64,000 nt of DNA from Pampus argenteus (Eukaryota; Chordata; Actinopteri; Scombriformes; Stromateidae): positions 532,001 through 596,000 of the forward strand of contig CM072877.1 of assembly GCA_036937835.1 (NCBI GenBank), read 5' to 3'. A program made the position numbers and the translations under genes. The notes beneath the pieces are model-generated. The model worked only from the letters and a program-made list of their open reading frames with translations, was not told the origin of the DNA and searched no databases. This document shows, in pieces, positions 20,571 through 32,046 of this stretch; the first letter of the stretch is position 1; each line of letters starts with the position of its first letter.

Positions 20571-20972
20571 ATCTTACATGACAATGATAGTCTATCAAAG
20601 CTAAGGATAAAAGAAAAAAAGGAGTTTGACATTATATTGCATGTTTGTATTAATTTATTAATGCATATGTGTCTGATTAGAGTTTTTCCTGATAATTGAA
20701 TGAAGCTAAGGTTAAAATTCCAAGTGAGTAGTGAGTTTTTGAGTATTATAGGAAATGATGATTATATTGCACCAATGATTCACTGTTGATATTTAGCTTT
20801 AATTGGTCGTTTACTGCAAAGCTTGAACTAGTGAGTATGCGTAAGCTGTTATAACGACGATATTTATTCATCACCTATGTTCACTTTTAATAGATAATTG
20901 ATTAGCAGCTAAGGTTAAAGTTGAAAGTTTCCTATGCATATTTTATACATTTATAGTGGGTTTTTCAGTTGT
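20571..20972 (+). other. AT-rich segment before the polypurine tract
   Basis: No frame. AGCTAAGG recurs three times (20599, 20704 and 20907), each followed by RWTAAA, suggesting a worn internal repeat with a spacing near 100 bp. Origin unknown. Confidence 0.5.
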
Positions 20973-20990
20973 GGAAGCCTGACGGCTTCC
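20973..20990 (+). other. Hairpin abutting the polypurine tract
   Basis: Perfect 7 bp stem GGAAGCC / GGCTTCC with a TGAC loop, ending immediately before the polypurine tract. Confidence 0.6.
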
Positions 20991-21001
20991 AAGGGGGGAT
21001 A
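20991..21001 (+). other. Polypurine tract
   Basis: AAGGGGGGA followed by TA, directly before the 3' LTR. It primes plus-strand DNA synthesis in retroviruses. Confidence 0.85.
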
Positions 21002-21520
21002 TGTAGTATATTTTTGAGTCTGCTTTAGTTGAACTTATAGGAACTCGCAGAGTAAACAGATGTCTTAAGTAATACATTGGAGAAAGCTTTTAGCACCATA
21101 GAATTGAGCAATTGGCTGTCATCTTAATGCCAACTATTTCTGTATGCCTCCCCATTTAAGGTATACATGGTAAGATTGCTGCAAGCCCATGAGATGACGA
21201 TATCTAGGCCTACACCCCTGGTCATCATCACCAAATACGGAAGGATGTAGGGTGAAATGTTCATAACATTAATATGTAATCGCTTCATTTGCATATTACT
21301 ATATAGCAGGGCAACGCCTTAACCCAGTGAGAGAATCGGGGCTGCAATCTGACCATAGGGACCTCAGCAGTCTTTAATCTGACCTCAAGGATTCTCTCCA
21401 CGCACTCAGAGTATGTGATGGCTTAGAATAAAGGAAGGAGCATTCCTTAAGAAAGAAGCCTCGGGTTCTGTCTATTCTTTTCACTCAAACAAGCACGAGG
21501 AAAGTCGTTAATACACGACA
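21002..21520 (+). repeat. 3' LTR
   Basis: 519 bp, same boundaries and same sequence as the 5' LTR by visual comparison. Confidence 0.95.
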
Positions 21521-21846
21521 GCACGTACCGTATTTTCAGGTAAGGGGAAAGAGAAAATATCTAAGAAAAAACAGGTATTTTTCTACACATGGCTAGTTGG
21601 GGTTAACTGTCAAAGGAACAAATTAAAAGACTAAAACCATCACCTGTTGAATACTTCACAGGTACGTTTCAGAAGAGAACGTTTAAATGTCGTATGTTTT
21701 AAGATGCCTTCCAAAGCCTGATATGATCTATACATACGTTATTTACACATGTTGATCAAACGTGAAATAAAATACCCACAGAGGAGGAAACAGCGTCCTG
21801 TGCAGTTTGCATAGAGCAGTAAAAAAAAGAAAAAAGAAAAAAAAAA

Positions 21847-21964
21847 GCTTACAGCACCTGGTATTCCCAGGCGGTCTCCCATCCAAGTACTAACCAGGCC
21901 CTAACCTGCTTAGCCTCCGAGATCAGACGAGATCGGGCGCGCTCAGGGTGGTGTGGCCGTAAGC
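21847..21964 (-). rRNA. rn5s: 5S rRNA, minus type (copy M8)
   Basis: A50G and interrupted terminator. Its unit shares the TCTTACATG spacer change with 6240. First 5S gene after the retrovirus, tail towards it. Confidence 0.96.
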
Positions 21965-22314
21965 GAAGGAAACAGACACACACAGGGTATTTATAGATGC
22001 CGTAACGCCACACTCTCTTACATGTGCGGTGATTGTATATGTCGATACTGAATGGAAACACGACACCCTGACGATGACACAAAGTCAGCCAGTAACAGCT
22101 GTAACTGTGCGTTCCTCTCCAGGTCAACCTGTAGACATTATTACTTAATACACAGTCTATATCATTCTTCTTAATGTTGGGGGATTGTATGACTGGAATC
22201 AGAGGTTCTTGATCCCAAAATACGGTGATGTGTTAACCCTTTATTAATCGGAACAGACGATCGCGATGCTGTTGATCGACATGTATAAATACCCTGTGTG
22301 TGTCAGTTTCCTTG

Positions 22315-22432
22315 GCTTACGGCCATACCACCCTGAACGAGCCCGATCTCGTCTGATCTCGCAAGCTAACTAGGGTTGGGCCTGGTTAGTACTTGCATGG
22401 GAGACCGCCTGGGAATACCAGGTGCTGTAAGC
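22315..22432 (+). rRNA. rn5s: 5S rRNA, plus type (copy P9)
   Basis: Plus-type consensus. Confidence 0.96.
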
Positions 22433-23169
22433 CTTTTCTGTGCTCTACGCAAACTGCAGAGGACGCTGCTGCCTCTTGTGTGCAGACAGAGCAAAGAGCG
22501 AACTTATTAGCTGCTTTTTCATTGGTGCCTCTTCAGAGTAAATTAGTTTAACCAAACTTATATATAGACCCCAGTCACATCTATTTTCATGTCAAATAAT
22601 ATAGGTTACTAGATAAGATTACATATTGTATGTCGCATGTCCATCATAATGTTCTTTACATTCATTAAAATGTCAACATGATTAGAAAATATGTTTTTCT
22701 TGTAAATAAAAATACTGAAACAACAATCACAAAGCTTTTATCTTTGAAATGACCCCAGGTTGTCCTTTTCATAGGCTTTTTTGTTAAATTACATCATTTC
22801 TTAAAGCAACTAAAATCATTTCCTTCTTTGAGAAAAGAAAAAAACAACAACAAGCTCTGCACGTACCGTATTTTCAGGTAAGGGGAAAGAGAAAATATCT
22901 GAGAAAAAACAGGTATTTTTCTACACATGGCTTGTTGGGGTTAACTGTCAAAGGAACAAATTAAAAGACTAAAACCATCACCTGTTGAATACTTCACAGG
23001 TACGTTTCAGAAGAGAACATTTAAATGTCGTATGTTTTAAGATGCCTTCCAAATCCTGATATTATCTATACATACGTTATTTACACATGTTGATCAAACG
23101 TGAAATAAAATACCCACAGAGGAAGAAACAGCGTCCTTTGCAGTTTGCATAGAGCAGTGAAAAAAAAAA

Positions 23170-23287
23170 GCTTACAGCACCTGGTATTCCCAGGCGGTCT
23201 CCCATCCAAGTACTAACCAGGCCCTAACCTGCTTAGCTTACGAGATCAGACGAGATCGGGCGCGCTCAGGGTGGTGTGGCCGTAAGC
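23170..23287 (-). rRNA. rn5s: 5S rRNA, minus type (copy M9)
   Basis: G48T, sister of 7563; uninterrupted terminator. Confidence 0.95.
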
Positions 23288-23637
23288 GAAGGAAACAGAC
23301 ACACACAGGGTATTTATAGATGCCGTAACGCCACACTCTCTCACATGTGCGGTGATTGTATATGTCGATACTGAATGAAAACACGACACCCTGACGATGA
23401 TACAAAGTCAGCCAGTAACAGCTGTAACTGTGCGTTCCTCTCCAGGTCAACCTGTAGACATTATTACTTAATACACAGTCTATATCATTATTCTTAATGT
23501 TGGGGGATTGTATGACTGGAATCAGAGGTTCTTGATCCCAAAATACGGTGATGTGTTAACCCTTTATTAATCGGAACAGACGATCGCGATGCTGTTGATC
23601 GACATGTATAAATACCCTGTGTGTGTCAGTTTCCTTG

Positions 23638-23755
23638 GCTTACGGCCATACCACCCTGAACGAGCCCGATCTCGTCTGATCTCGCAAGCTAACTAGGGTT
23701 GAGCCTGGTTAGTACTTGCATGGGAGACCGCCTGGGAATACCAGGTGCTGTAAGC
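23638..23755 (+). rRNA. rn5s: 5S rRNA, plus type (copy P10)
   Basis: G65A, sister of 8031. Confidence 0.96.
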
Positions 23756-24506
23756 CTTTTCTGTGCTCTACGCAAACTGCAGAGGACGCTGCTGCCTCTT
23801 GTGTGCAGACAGAGCAAAGAGCGAACTTATTAGCTTCTTTTTCATTGGTGCCTCTTCAGAGTAAATTAGTTTAACCAAACTTATATATAGACCCCAGTCA
23901 CATCTATTTTCATGTCAAATAATATAGGTTACTAGATAAGATTACATATTGTATGTCGCATGTCCATCATAATGTTCTTTACATTCATTAAAATGTCAAC
24001 ATGATTAGAAAATATGTTTTTCTTGTAAATGAAAATACTGAAACAACAATCACAAAGCTTTTATCTTTGTAATTACCCCAGGTTGTCCTTTTCATAGGCT
24101 CTTTTGTTAAATTACATCATTTCTTAAAGCAACTAAAATCATTTCCTTCTTTGAGAAAAGAAAAAAACAACCACAAGCTCTGCACGTACCGTATTTTCAG
24201 GTAAGGGGAAAGAGAAAATATCTAAGAAAAAACAGGTATTTTTCTACACATGGCTAGTTGGGGTTAACTGTCAAAGGAACAAATTAAAAGACTAAAACCA
24301 TCACCTGTTGAATACTTCACAGGTACGTTTCAGAAGAGAACGTTTAAATGTCGTATGTTTTAAGATGCCTTCCAAAGCCTGATATGATCTATACATACGT
24401 TATTTACACATGTTGATCAAACGTGAAATAAAATACCCACAGAGGAGGAAACAGCGTCCTCTGCAGTTTGCATAGAGCAGTAAAAAAAAGAAAAAAGAAA
24501 AAAAAA

Positions 24507-24624
24507 GCTTACAGCACCTGGTATTCCCAGGCGGTCTCCCATCCAAGTACTAACCAGGCCCTAACCTGCTTAGCCTCCGAGATCAGACGAGATCGGGCGC
24601 GCTCAGGGTGGTGTGGCCGTAAGC
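24507..24624 (-). rRNA. rn5s: 5S rRNA, minus type (copy M10)
   Basis: A50G; its unit has the GATGACATAAAG variant of the units at 2246 and 3580. Confidence 0.96.
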
Positions 24625-24974
24625 GAAGGAAACAGACACACACAGGGTATTTATAGATGCCGTAACGCCACACTCTCTCACATGTGCGGTGATTGTATAT
24701 GTCGATACTGAATGGAAACACGACACCCTGACGATGACATAAAGTCAGCCAGTAACAGCTGTAACTGTGCGTTCCTCTCCAGGTCAACCTGTAGACATTA
24801 TTACTTAATACACAGTCTATATCATTCTTCTTAATGTTGGGGGATTGTATGACTGGAATCAGAGGTTCTTGATCCCAAAATACGGTGATGTGTTAACCCT
24901 TTATCAATCGGAACAGACGATCGCGATGCTGTTGATCGACATGTATAAATACCCTGTGTGTGTCAGTTTCCTCG

Positions 24975-25092
24975 GCTTACGGCCATACCACCCTGAACGA
25001 GCCCGATCTCGTCTGATCTCGCAAGCTAACTAGGGTTTGGCCTGGTTAGTACTTGCATGGGAGACCGCCTGGGAATACCAGGTGCTGTAAGC
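24975..25092 (+). rRNA. rn5s: 5S rRNA, plus type (copy P11)
   Basis: G64T with C at -2, the last of the four copies with this pair. Confidence 0.96.
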
Positions 25093-25828
25093 CTTTTCTG
25101 TGCTCTACGCAAACTGCAGAGGACGCTGCTGCCTCTTGTGTGCAGACAGAGCAAAGAGCGAACTTATTAGCTGCTTTTTCATTGGTGCCTCTTCAGAGTA
25201 AATTAGTTTAACCAAACTTATATATAGACCCCAGTCACATCTATTTTCATGTCAAATAATATAGGTTACTAGATAAGATTACATATAGTATGTCGCATGT
25301 CCATCATAATGTTCTTTACATTCATTAAAATGTCAACATGATTAGAAAATATGTTTTTCTTGTAAATGAAAATACTGAAACAACAATCACAAAGCTTTTA
25401 TCTTTGTAATTACCCCAGGTTGTCCTTTTCATAGGCTCTTTTGTTAAATTACATCATTTCTTAAAGCAACTAAAATCATTTTCTTCTTTGAGAAAAGAAA
25501 AAAACAACAACAAGCTCTGCACGTACCGTATTTTCAGGTAAGGGAAAGAGAAAATATCTAAGAAAAAACAGGTATTTTTCCACACATGGCTAGTTGGGGT
25601 TAACTGTCAAAGGAACAAATTAAAAGACTAAAACCATCACCTGTTGAATACTTCACAGGTACGTTTCAGAAGAGAACGTTTAAATGTCGTATGTTTTAAG
25701 ATGCCTTCCAAAGCCTGATATGATCTATACATACGTTATTTACACATGTTGATCAAACGTGAAATAAAATACCCACAGAGGAGGAAACGGCGTCCTCTGC
25801 AGTTTGCATAGAGCAGTAAAAAAAAAAA

Positions 25829-25936
25829 GCTTACAGCACCTGGTATTCCCAGGTGGTCTCCCATCCAGGTACTAACCAGGCCCTAACCTGCTTAGCTTCC
25901 GAGATCAGGCGCGCTCAGGGTGGTGTGGCCGTAAGC
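25829..25936 (-). pseudogene. 5S rRNA minus type, 10 bp deletion (M11)
   Basis: 108 bp. Ten bases of the helix III / loop B region (about 30-39) are missing; T79C and G93A are present. The internal control region remains, so it may still be transcribed, but the RNA should not fold normally. The adjacent copy at 26106 has the same deletion. Confidence 0.88.
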
Positions 25937-26105
25937 AAAGGAAACAGACACACACAGGGTATTTATAGATGCCGTAACGCCACACTCTCTCACATGTGCG
26001 GTGATTGTATATGTCGACACTGAATGGAAACACGACACCCTGACGATGACACAAAGTCAGCCAGTTTGCATAGAGCAGTAAAAAAAAGAAAAAAGAAAAA
26101 AGAAA

Positions 26106-26213
26106 GCTTACAGCACCTGGTATTCCCAGGCGGTCTCCCATTCAAGTACTAACCAGGCCCTAACCTGCTTAGCTTCCGAGATCAGGCGCGCTCAGGGTGG
26201 TGTGGCCGTAAGC
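26106..26213 (-). pseudogene. 5S rRNA minus type, 10 bp deletion (M12)
   Basis: Same deletion as M11 but with G82A and without T79C/G93A, and with an interrupted terminator. It lies 277 bp from M11 with no plus gene between them: the junction at CAGT (26062-26065) joins the promoter spacer of one unit to the 3' flank of another. Confidence 0.88.
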
Positions 26214-26563
26214 GAAGGAAACAGACACACACAGGGTTTTTATAGATGCCGTAACGCCACATTCTCTCACATATGCAGTGATTGTATATGTCGATACTGA
26301 ATGGAAACACGACACCCTGACGATGACACAAAGTCAGCCAGTAACAGCTGTAACTGTGCGTTCCTCTCCAGGTCAACCTGTAGACATTATTACTTAATAC
26401 ACAGTCTATATTATTCTTCTTAATGTTGGGGGATTGTATGACTGGAATCAGAGGTTCTTGATCCCAAAATACGGTGATGTGTTAACCCTTCATCAATCGG
26501 AACAGACGATCGCGATGCTGTTGATCGACATGTATAAATACCCTGTGTGTGTCAGTTTCCTTG

Positions 26564-26681
26564 GCTTACGGCCATACCACCCTGAACGAGCCCGATCTCG
26601 TCTGATCTCGCAAGCTAACTAGGGTTGGGCCTGGTTAGTACTTGCATGGGAGACCGCCTGGGAATACCAGGTGCTGTAAGC
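26564..26681 (+). rRNA. rn5s: 5S rRNA, plus type (copy P12)
   Basis: Plus-type consensus. Confidence 0.96.
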
Positions 26682-27419
26682 CTTTTCTGTGCTCTACGCA
26701 AACTGCAGAGGACGCTGCTGCCTCTTGTGTGCAGACAGAGCAAAGAGCGAACTTATTAGCTGCTTTTTCATTGGTGCCTCTTCAGAGTAAATTAGTTTAA
26801 CCAAATTTATATATAGACCCCAGTCACATCTATTTTCATGTCAAATAATATAGGTTACTAGATAAGATTACATATTGTATGTCGCATGTCCATCATAATG
26901 TTCTTTACATTCATTAAAATGTCAACATGATTAGAAAATATGTTTTTCTTGTAAATGAAAATACTGAAACAACAATCACAAAGCTTTTATCTTTGTAATT
27001 ACCCCAGGTTGTCCTTTTCATAGGCTCTTTTGTTAAATTACATCATTTCTTAAAGCAACTAAAATCATTTTCTTCTTTGAGAAAAGAAAAAAACAACAAC
27101 AAGCTCTGCACGTACCGTATTTTCAGGTAGGGGGAAAGAGAAAATATCTAAGAAAAAACAGGTATTTTTCTACACATGGCTAGTTGGGGTTAACTGTCAA
27201 AGGAACAAATTAAAAGACTAAAACCATCACCTGTTGAATACTTTACAGGTACGTTTCAGAAGAGAACGTTTAAATGTCGTATGTTTTAAGATGCCTTCCA
27301 AAGCCTGATATGATCTATACATACGTTATTTACACATGTTGATCAAACGTGAAATAAAATACCCACAGAGGAGGAAACAGCGTCCTCTGCAGTTTGCATA
27401 GAGCAGTAAAAAAAAAAAA

Positions 27420-27537
27420 GCTTACAGCACCTGGTATTCCCAGGCGGTCTCCCATCCAAGTACTAACCAGGCCCTAACCTGCTTAGCTTCCGAGATCAGA
27501 CGAGATCGGGCGCGCTCAGGGTGGTGTGGCCGTAAGC
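27420..27537 (-). rRNA. rn5s: 5S rRNA, minus type (copy M13)
   Basis: Minus-type consensus; uninterrupted terminator; the TATA box region reads TATAAAAA on the minus strand. Confidence 0.96.
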
Positions 27538-27885
27538 GAAGGAAACAGACACACACAGGGTTTTTATAGATGCCGTAACGCCACACTCTCACATGTGCGG
27601 TGATTGTATATGTCGATACTGAATGGAAACACGACACCCTGACGATGACACAAAGTCAGCCAGTAACAGCTGTAACTGTGCATTCCTCTCCAGGTCAACC
27701 TGTAGACATTATTACTTAATACACAGTCTATATCATTCTTCTTAATGTTGGGGGATTGATTGACTGGAATCAGAGGTTCTTGATCCCAAAATACGGTGAT
27801 GTGTTAACCCTTTCTCAATCGGAACAGACGATCGCGATGCTGTTGATCGACATGTATAAATACCCTGTGTGTGTCAGTTTCCTTG

Positions 27886-28003
27886 GCTTACGGCCATACC
27901 ACCCTGAACGAGCCCGATCTCGTCTGATCTCGCAAGCTAACTAGGGTTGGGCCTGGTTAGTACTTGCATGGGAGACCCCCTGGGAATACCAGGTGCTGTA
28001 AGC
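27886..28003 (+). rRNA. rn5s: 5S rRNA, plus type (copy P13)
   Basis: Private change G93C in the C box. Confidence 0.95.
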
Positions 28004-28741
28004 CTTTTCTGTGCTCTACGCAAACTGCAGAGGACGCTGCTGCCTCTTGTGTGCAGACAGAGCAAAGAGCGAACTTATTAGCTGCTTTTTCATTGGTGCC
28101 TCTTCAGAGTAAATTAATTTAACCAAACTTATATATAGACCCCAGTCACATCTATTTTCATGTCAAATAATATAGGTTACTAGATAAGATTACATATTGT
28201 ATGTCGCATGTCCATCATAATGTTCTTTACATTCATTAAAATGTCAACATGATTAGAAAATATGTTTTTTTTGTAAATGAAAATACTGAAACAACAATCA
28301 CAAAGCTTTTATCTTTGAAATGACCCCAGGTTGTCCTTTTCATAGGCTCTTTTGTTAAATTACATCATTTCTTAAAGCAACTAAAATCATTTTCTTCTTT
28401 GAGAAAAGAAAAAAACAACAACAAGCTCTGCACGTACCGTATTTTCAGGTAGGGGGAAAGAGAAAATATCTAAGAAAAAACAGGTATTTTTCTACACATG
28501 GCTAGTTGGGGTTAACTGTCAAAGGAACAAATTAAAAGACTAAAACCATCACCTGTTGAATACTTCACAGGTACGTTTCAGAAGAGAACGTTTACATGTC
28601 GTATGTTTTAAGATGCCTTCCAAAGCCTGATATGATCTATACATACGTTATTTACACATGTTGATCAAACGTGAAATAAAATACCCACAGAGGAGGAAAC
28701 AGCGTCCTCTGCAGTTTGCATAGAGCAGTAAAAAAAAAAAA

Positions 28742-28859
28742 GCTTACAGCACCTGGTATTCCCAGGCGGTCTCCCATCCAAGCACTAACCAGGCTCTAAC
28801 CTGCTTAGCTTCCGAGATCAGACGAGATCGGGCGCGCTCAGGGTGGTGTGGCCGTAAGC
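28742..28859 (-). rRNA. rn5s: 5S rRNA, minus type (copy M14)
   Basis: Private changes A77G and G65A. Its promoter spacer is split by the LINE, which begins 112 bp upstream of the gene, leaving the TATA region in place. Confidence 0.95.
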
Positions 28860-28970
28860 GAAGGAAACAGACACACACAGGGTTTTTATAGATGCCGTAA
28901 CGCCACACTCTCACATGTGCGGTGATTGTATATGTCGATACTGAATGGAAACACGACACCCTGACGATGA

Positions 28971-29695
28971 TGCTAAATTCAGAAAAAACTGAAGTTCTCC
29001 TAATAGGACCCAAACACCTTAGAAACTATCATTCCAGAGATTTAGCCTTAGATGGGATCACCCTGGCCACCAGCTCCACCGTAAAAAATCTTGCCGTTGT
29101 TTTTGATCAAGACTTGTCCTTTAATAACTATATAAAACAACTTTCGAGGACTGCATTCTTCCACTTGCGTAACATTGCCAAAATCAGACGCATCATTTCT
29201 CAAGTGGATGCAGAAAAACTAGTCCATGCATTTGTTACTTCTAGGCTGGACTATTGTAACTCTTTGCTATCAGGCTGCTCTAATAAGTCTCTTAAGAGTT
29301 TGCAGCTGATTCAGAATGCTCCTGCACGTGTTCTGACAGGAACCAAAATCAGAGATCACATCTCTCCCATTTTGGCTTCCTTGCACTGGCTACCCGTTAA
29401 ATCTAGAATAGAATTTAAAATTCTTCTCCTAACTTACAAAGCTCTTCATGGTCAGGCACCATCATATTTAAAAGAGCTCATAGTACCTTACCACCCCACT
29501 AGAACATTGCGCTCCCAGGATGGTGGGTTCCTTGTGGTTCCTATAGTGTCTAAAAGTAGATTGGGAGCCAGAGCTTTCAGCTATCAAGCTCCTCTTCTGT
29601 GGAATAAACTACCACTCTGTGTTCGGGAGGCAGACACGATCAACACCTTTAAGAGTAGACTTAAGACTTTCCTGTTTGATAAAGCTTATAATTAG
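28971..29695 (+). pseudogene. L2-type LINE ORF2, C-terminal fragment
   Basis: About 240 codons open to a TAG, corresponding to the region after the reverse transcriptase catalytic core. It has the motif SRLDYCNSLL, the SLHWLPVKSRIEFK segment and a final KSRLKTFLFDKAY, all typical of the C-terminus of L2/CR1-group elements. The open frame continues into 5S spacer on the left by chance; the LINE itself begins at about 28971. Endonuclease and RT core are missing, so it cannot move by itself. Lack of stops indicates a young copy. Confidence 0.88.
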
Positions 29696-30360
29696 GGCTG
29701 GCTCAGGTCATCCCTTAGTTATGCTGCCATAGAACTAGACTGCTGGGGGACTCACATACTCTCTCTCTCTCTCTCTCTCATTCTCTCTCTCTCCTTATCT
29801 ATCCATCTATCTAATCCATCTATCTATCATGTTACTAATTAAACTTCTTCCCCGGAGTTTCTGTGCTCTCTCGTCCAGCAGGTTCTTGTGGACTGTGTCT
29901 GCTGCTGTGGTCCTGCGTGGCGTCTACTGCATGTGTTGTCGCCGTCATCATTGTTGCCATATCCCCATTACAGTTTTTAGTTATGTAATGATTTGCTGCT
30001 ACTGTAATAATTCATCATTCATTGTAACCTATTCTTATCATCAATTGTAATTCATTATTATTCATTGTACAATATGTGGAGTGTACAATATGTGTGTGTT
30101 GATTTGTTCTGTACATGTGACATCATTGCACGTCTGTCCGTCCTGGGAGAGGGATCCCTCCTTTGTGGCTCTTCCTGAGGTTTCTTCCACCTTTTTTCCT
30201 GTTAAAAGGTTTTTTGGTGGGCAAGTTTTTCCTCACTCGAATCGAGGGTCTAAGGACAGAGGGTGTCACTCCCTGTACATATTGTAAAGCCCTCTGAGAC
30301 AAATGTATTTTGTGATTTTGGGCTATATAAATAAAATTTGATTTGATTTGATTTGATTTG
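29696..30360 (+). other. LINE 3' UTR with simple repeats
   Basis: Non-coding. Contains a CT microsatellite and ATCT repeats, then the conserved block 30107-30360 also present in the retrovirus at 20323, and a TTTGATTTGA tail. Confidence 0.85.
29759..29828 (+). repeat. CT and ATCT microsatellite
   Basis: Two CT runs (29759-29779 and about 29782-29794) followed by imperfect ATCT units. Confidence 0.9.
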
Positions 30361-30601
30361 ATGACACAAAGTCAGCCAGTAACAGCTGTAACTGTGCGTT
30401 CCTCTCCAGGTCAACCTGTAGACATTATTACTTAATACACAGTCTATATCATTCTTCTTAATGTTGGGGGATTGTATGACTGGAATCAGAGGTTCTTGAT
30501 CCCAAAATACGGTGATGTGTTAACCCTTTATCAATCGGAACAGACGATCGCGATGCTGTTGATCGACATGTATAAATACCCTGTGTGTGTCAGTTTCCTT
30601 G

Positions 30602-30719
30602 GCTTACGGCCATACCACCCTGAACGAGCCCGATCTCGTCTGATCTCGCAAGCTAACTAGGGTTGGGCCTGGTTAGTACTTGCATGGGAGACCGCCTGGG
30701 AATACCAGGTGCTGTAAGC
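30602..30719 (+). rRNA. rn5s: 5S rRNA, plus type (copy P14)
   Basis: Plus-type consensus. The LINE ends about 240 bp upstream, so its own TATA element is intact. Confidence 0.96.
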
Positions 30720-31460
30720 CTTTTCTGTGCTCTACGCAAACTGCAGAGGACGCTGCTGCCTCTTGTGTGCAGACAGAGCAAAGAGCGAACTTATTAGCTG
30801 CTTTTTCATTGGTGCCTCTTCAGAGTAAATTAGTTTAACCAAACTTATATATAGACCCCAGTCACATCTATTTTCATGTCAAATAATATAGGTTACTAGA
30901 TAATATTACATACTGTATGTCGCATGTCCATCATAATGTTCTTTACATTCATTAAAATGTCAACATGATTAGAAAATATGTTTTTCTTGTAAATGAAAAT
31001 ACTGAAACAACAATCACAAAGCTTTTATCTTTGAAATGACCCCAGGTTGTCCTTTTCATAGGCTTTTTTGTTAAATTGCATCATTTCCTAAAGCAACTAA
31101 AATCATTTCCTTCTTTGAGAAAAGAAAAAAAACAACAACAAGCTCTGCACGTACCGTATTTTCAGGTAAGGGGAAAGAGAAAATATCTGAGAAAAAACAG
31201 GTATTTTTCTACACATGGCTTGTTGGGGTTAACTGTCAAAGGGACAAATTAAAAGACTAAAACCATCACCTGTTCAATACTTCACAGGTACGTTTCAGAA
31301 GAGAACATTTAAATGTTGCATGTTTTAAGATGCCTTCCAGAGCCTGATATGATCTATACATACGTTATTTACACATGTTGATCAAACGTGAAATAAAATA
31401 CCCACAGAGGAGGAAACAGCGTCCTCTGCAGTTTGCATAGAGCAGTAAAAAAAAAAAAAA

Positions 31461-31578
31461 GCTTACAGCACCTGGTATTCCCAGGTGGTCTCCCATCCGG
31501 GTACTAACCAGGCCCTAACCTGCTTAGCTTCCGAGATCAGACGAGATCGGGCGCGCTCAGGGTGGTGTGGCCGTAAGT
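31461..31578 (-). rRNA. rn5s: 5S rRNA, minus type (copy M15)
   Basis: T79C, T80C and G93A; uninterrupted terminator of 14 T. Confidence 0.95.
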
Positions 31579-31928
31579 GAAGGAAACAGACACACACAGG
31601 GTATTTATAGATGCCGTAACGCCACACTCTCTCACATGTGCGGTGATTGTATATGTCGACACTGAATGGAAACACGACACCCTGACGATGACACAAAGTC
31701 AGCCAGTAACAGCTGTAACTGTGCGTTCCTCTCCAGGTCAACCTGTAGACATTATTACTTAATACACAGTCTATATCATTCTTCTTAATGTTGGGGCATT
31801 GTATGACTGGAATCAGAGGTTCTTGATCCCAAAATACGGTGATGTGTTAACCCTTTATCAATCGGAACAGACGATCGCGATGCTGTTGATCGACATGTAT
31901 AAATACCCTGTGTGTGTCAGTTTCCTTG

Positions 31929-32046
31929 GCTTACGGCCATACCACCCTGAACGAGCCCGATCTCGTCTGATCTCGCAAGCTAACTAGGGTTGGGCCTGGT
32001 TAGTACTTGCATGGGAGACCGCCTGGGAATACCAGGTGCTGTAAGC
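31929..32046 (+). rRNA. rn5s: 5S rRNA, plus type (copy P15)
   Basis: Plus-type consensus. Confidence 0.96.

Larger units (their letters stand above)
9901..21520 (+). mobile_element. Endogenous retrovirus, class I (gamma/epsilon-like), env-less
   Basis: Complete LTR-to-LTR provirus of 11,620 bp inserted in a tail-to-tail 5S spacer. Order: 5' LTR, primer binding site, 3 kb leader, gag, UAG, pol (protease, extra domain, reverse transcriptase, RNase H, integrase), a 0.95 kb env-less segment with a LINE fragment, polypurine tract, 3' LTR. Class I is supported by gag and pol in one frame with a single UAG, a PPPY late motif, a gamma-like capsid region with one CCHC knuckle, and a GPF-type integrase tail. 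LTRs without visible differences and open frames indicate a recent insertion. Absence of env suggests spread by retrotransposition or by complementation (inference). Confidence 0.93.
28971..30360 (+). mobile_element. L2-type LINE, 5'-truncated
   Basis: 1.39 kb insertion in the promoter spacer between 28742 and 30602. It is flanked by GATGA (28966-28970 and 30360-30364), a short target duplication that may partly belong to the element tail. It ends in repeated TTTGA, typical of L2-clade LINEs. It holds the C-terminal part of the ORF2 protein and the 3' UTR. Confidence 0.9.

Noticed and set aside
28922..28970. First 16 codons of the frame entering the LINE as part of its protein
   Set aside because: They are ordinary 5S promoter spacer, identical to other units; the LINE begins at about 28971.
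29829..30287. Frames of 68-73 codons in the LINE 3' UTR
   Set aside because: They lie in non-coding LINE sequence with simple repeats; the homologous part at 20323 does not keep the frame.
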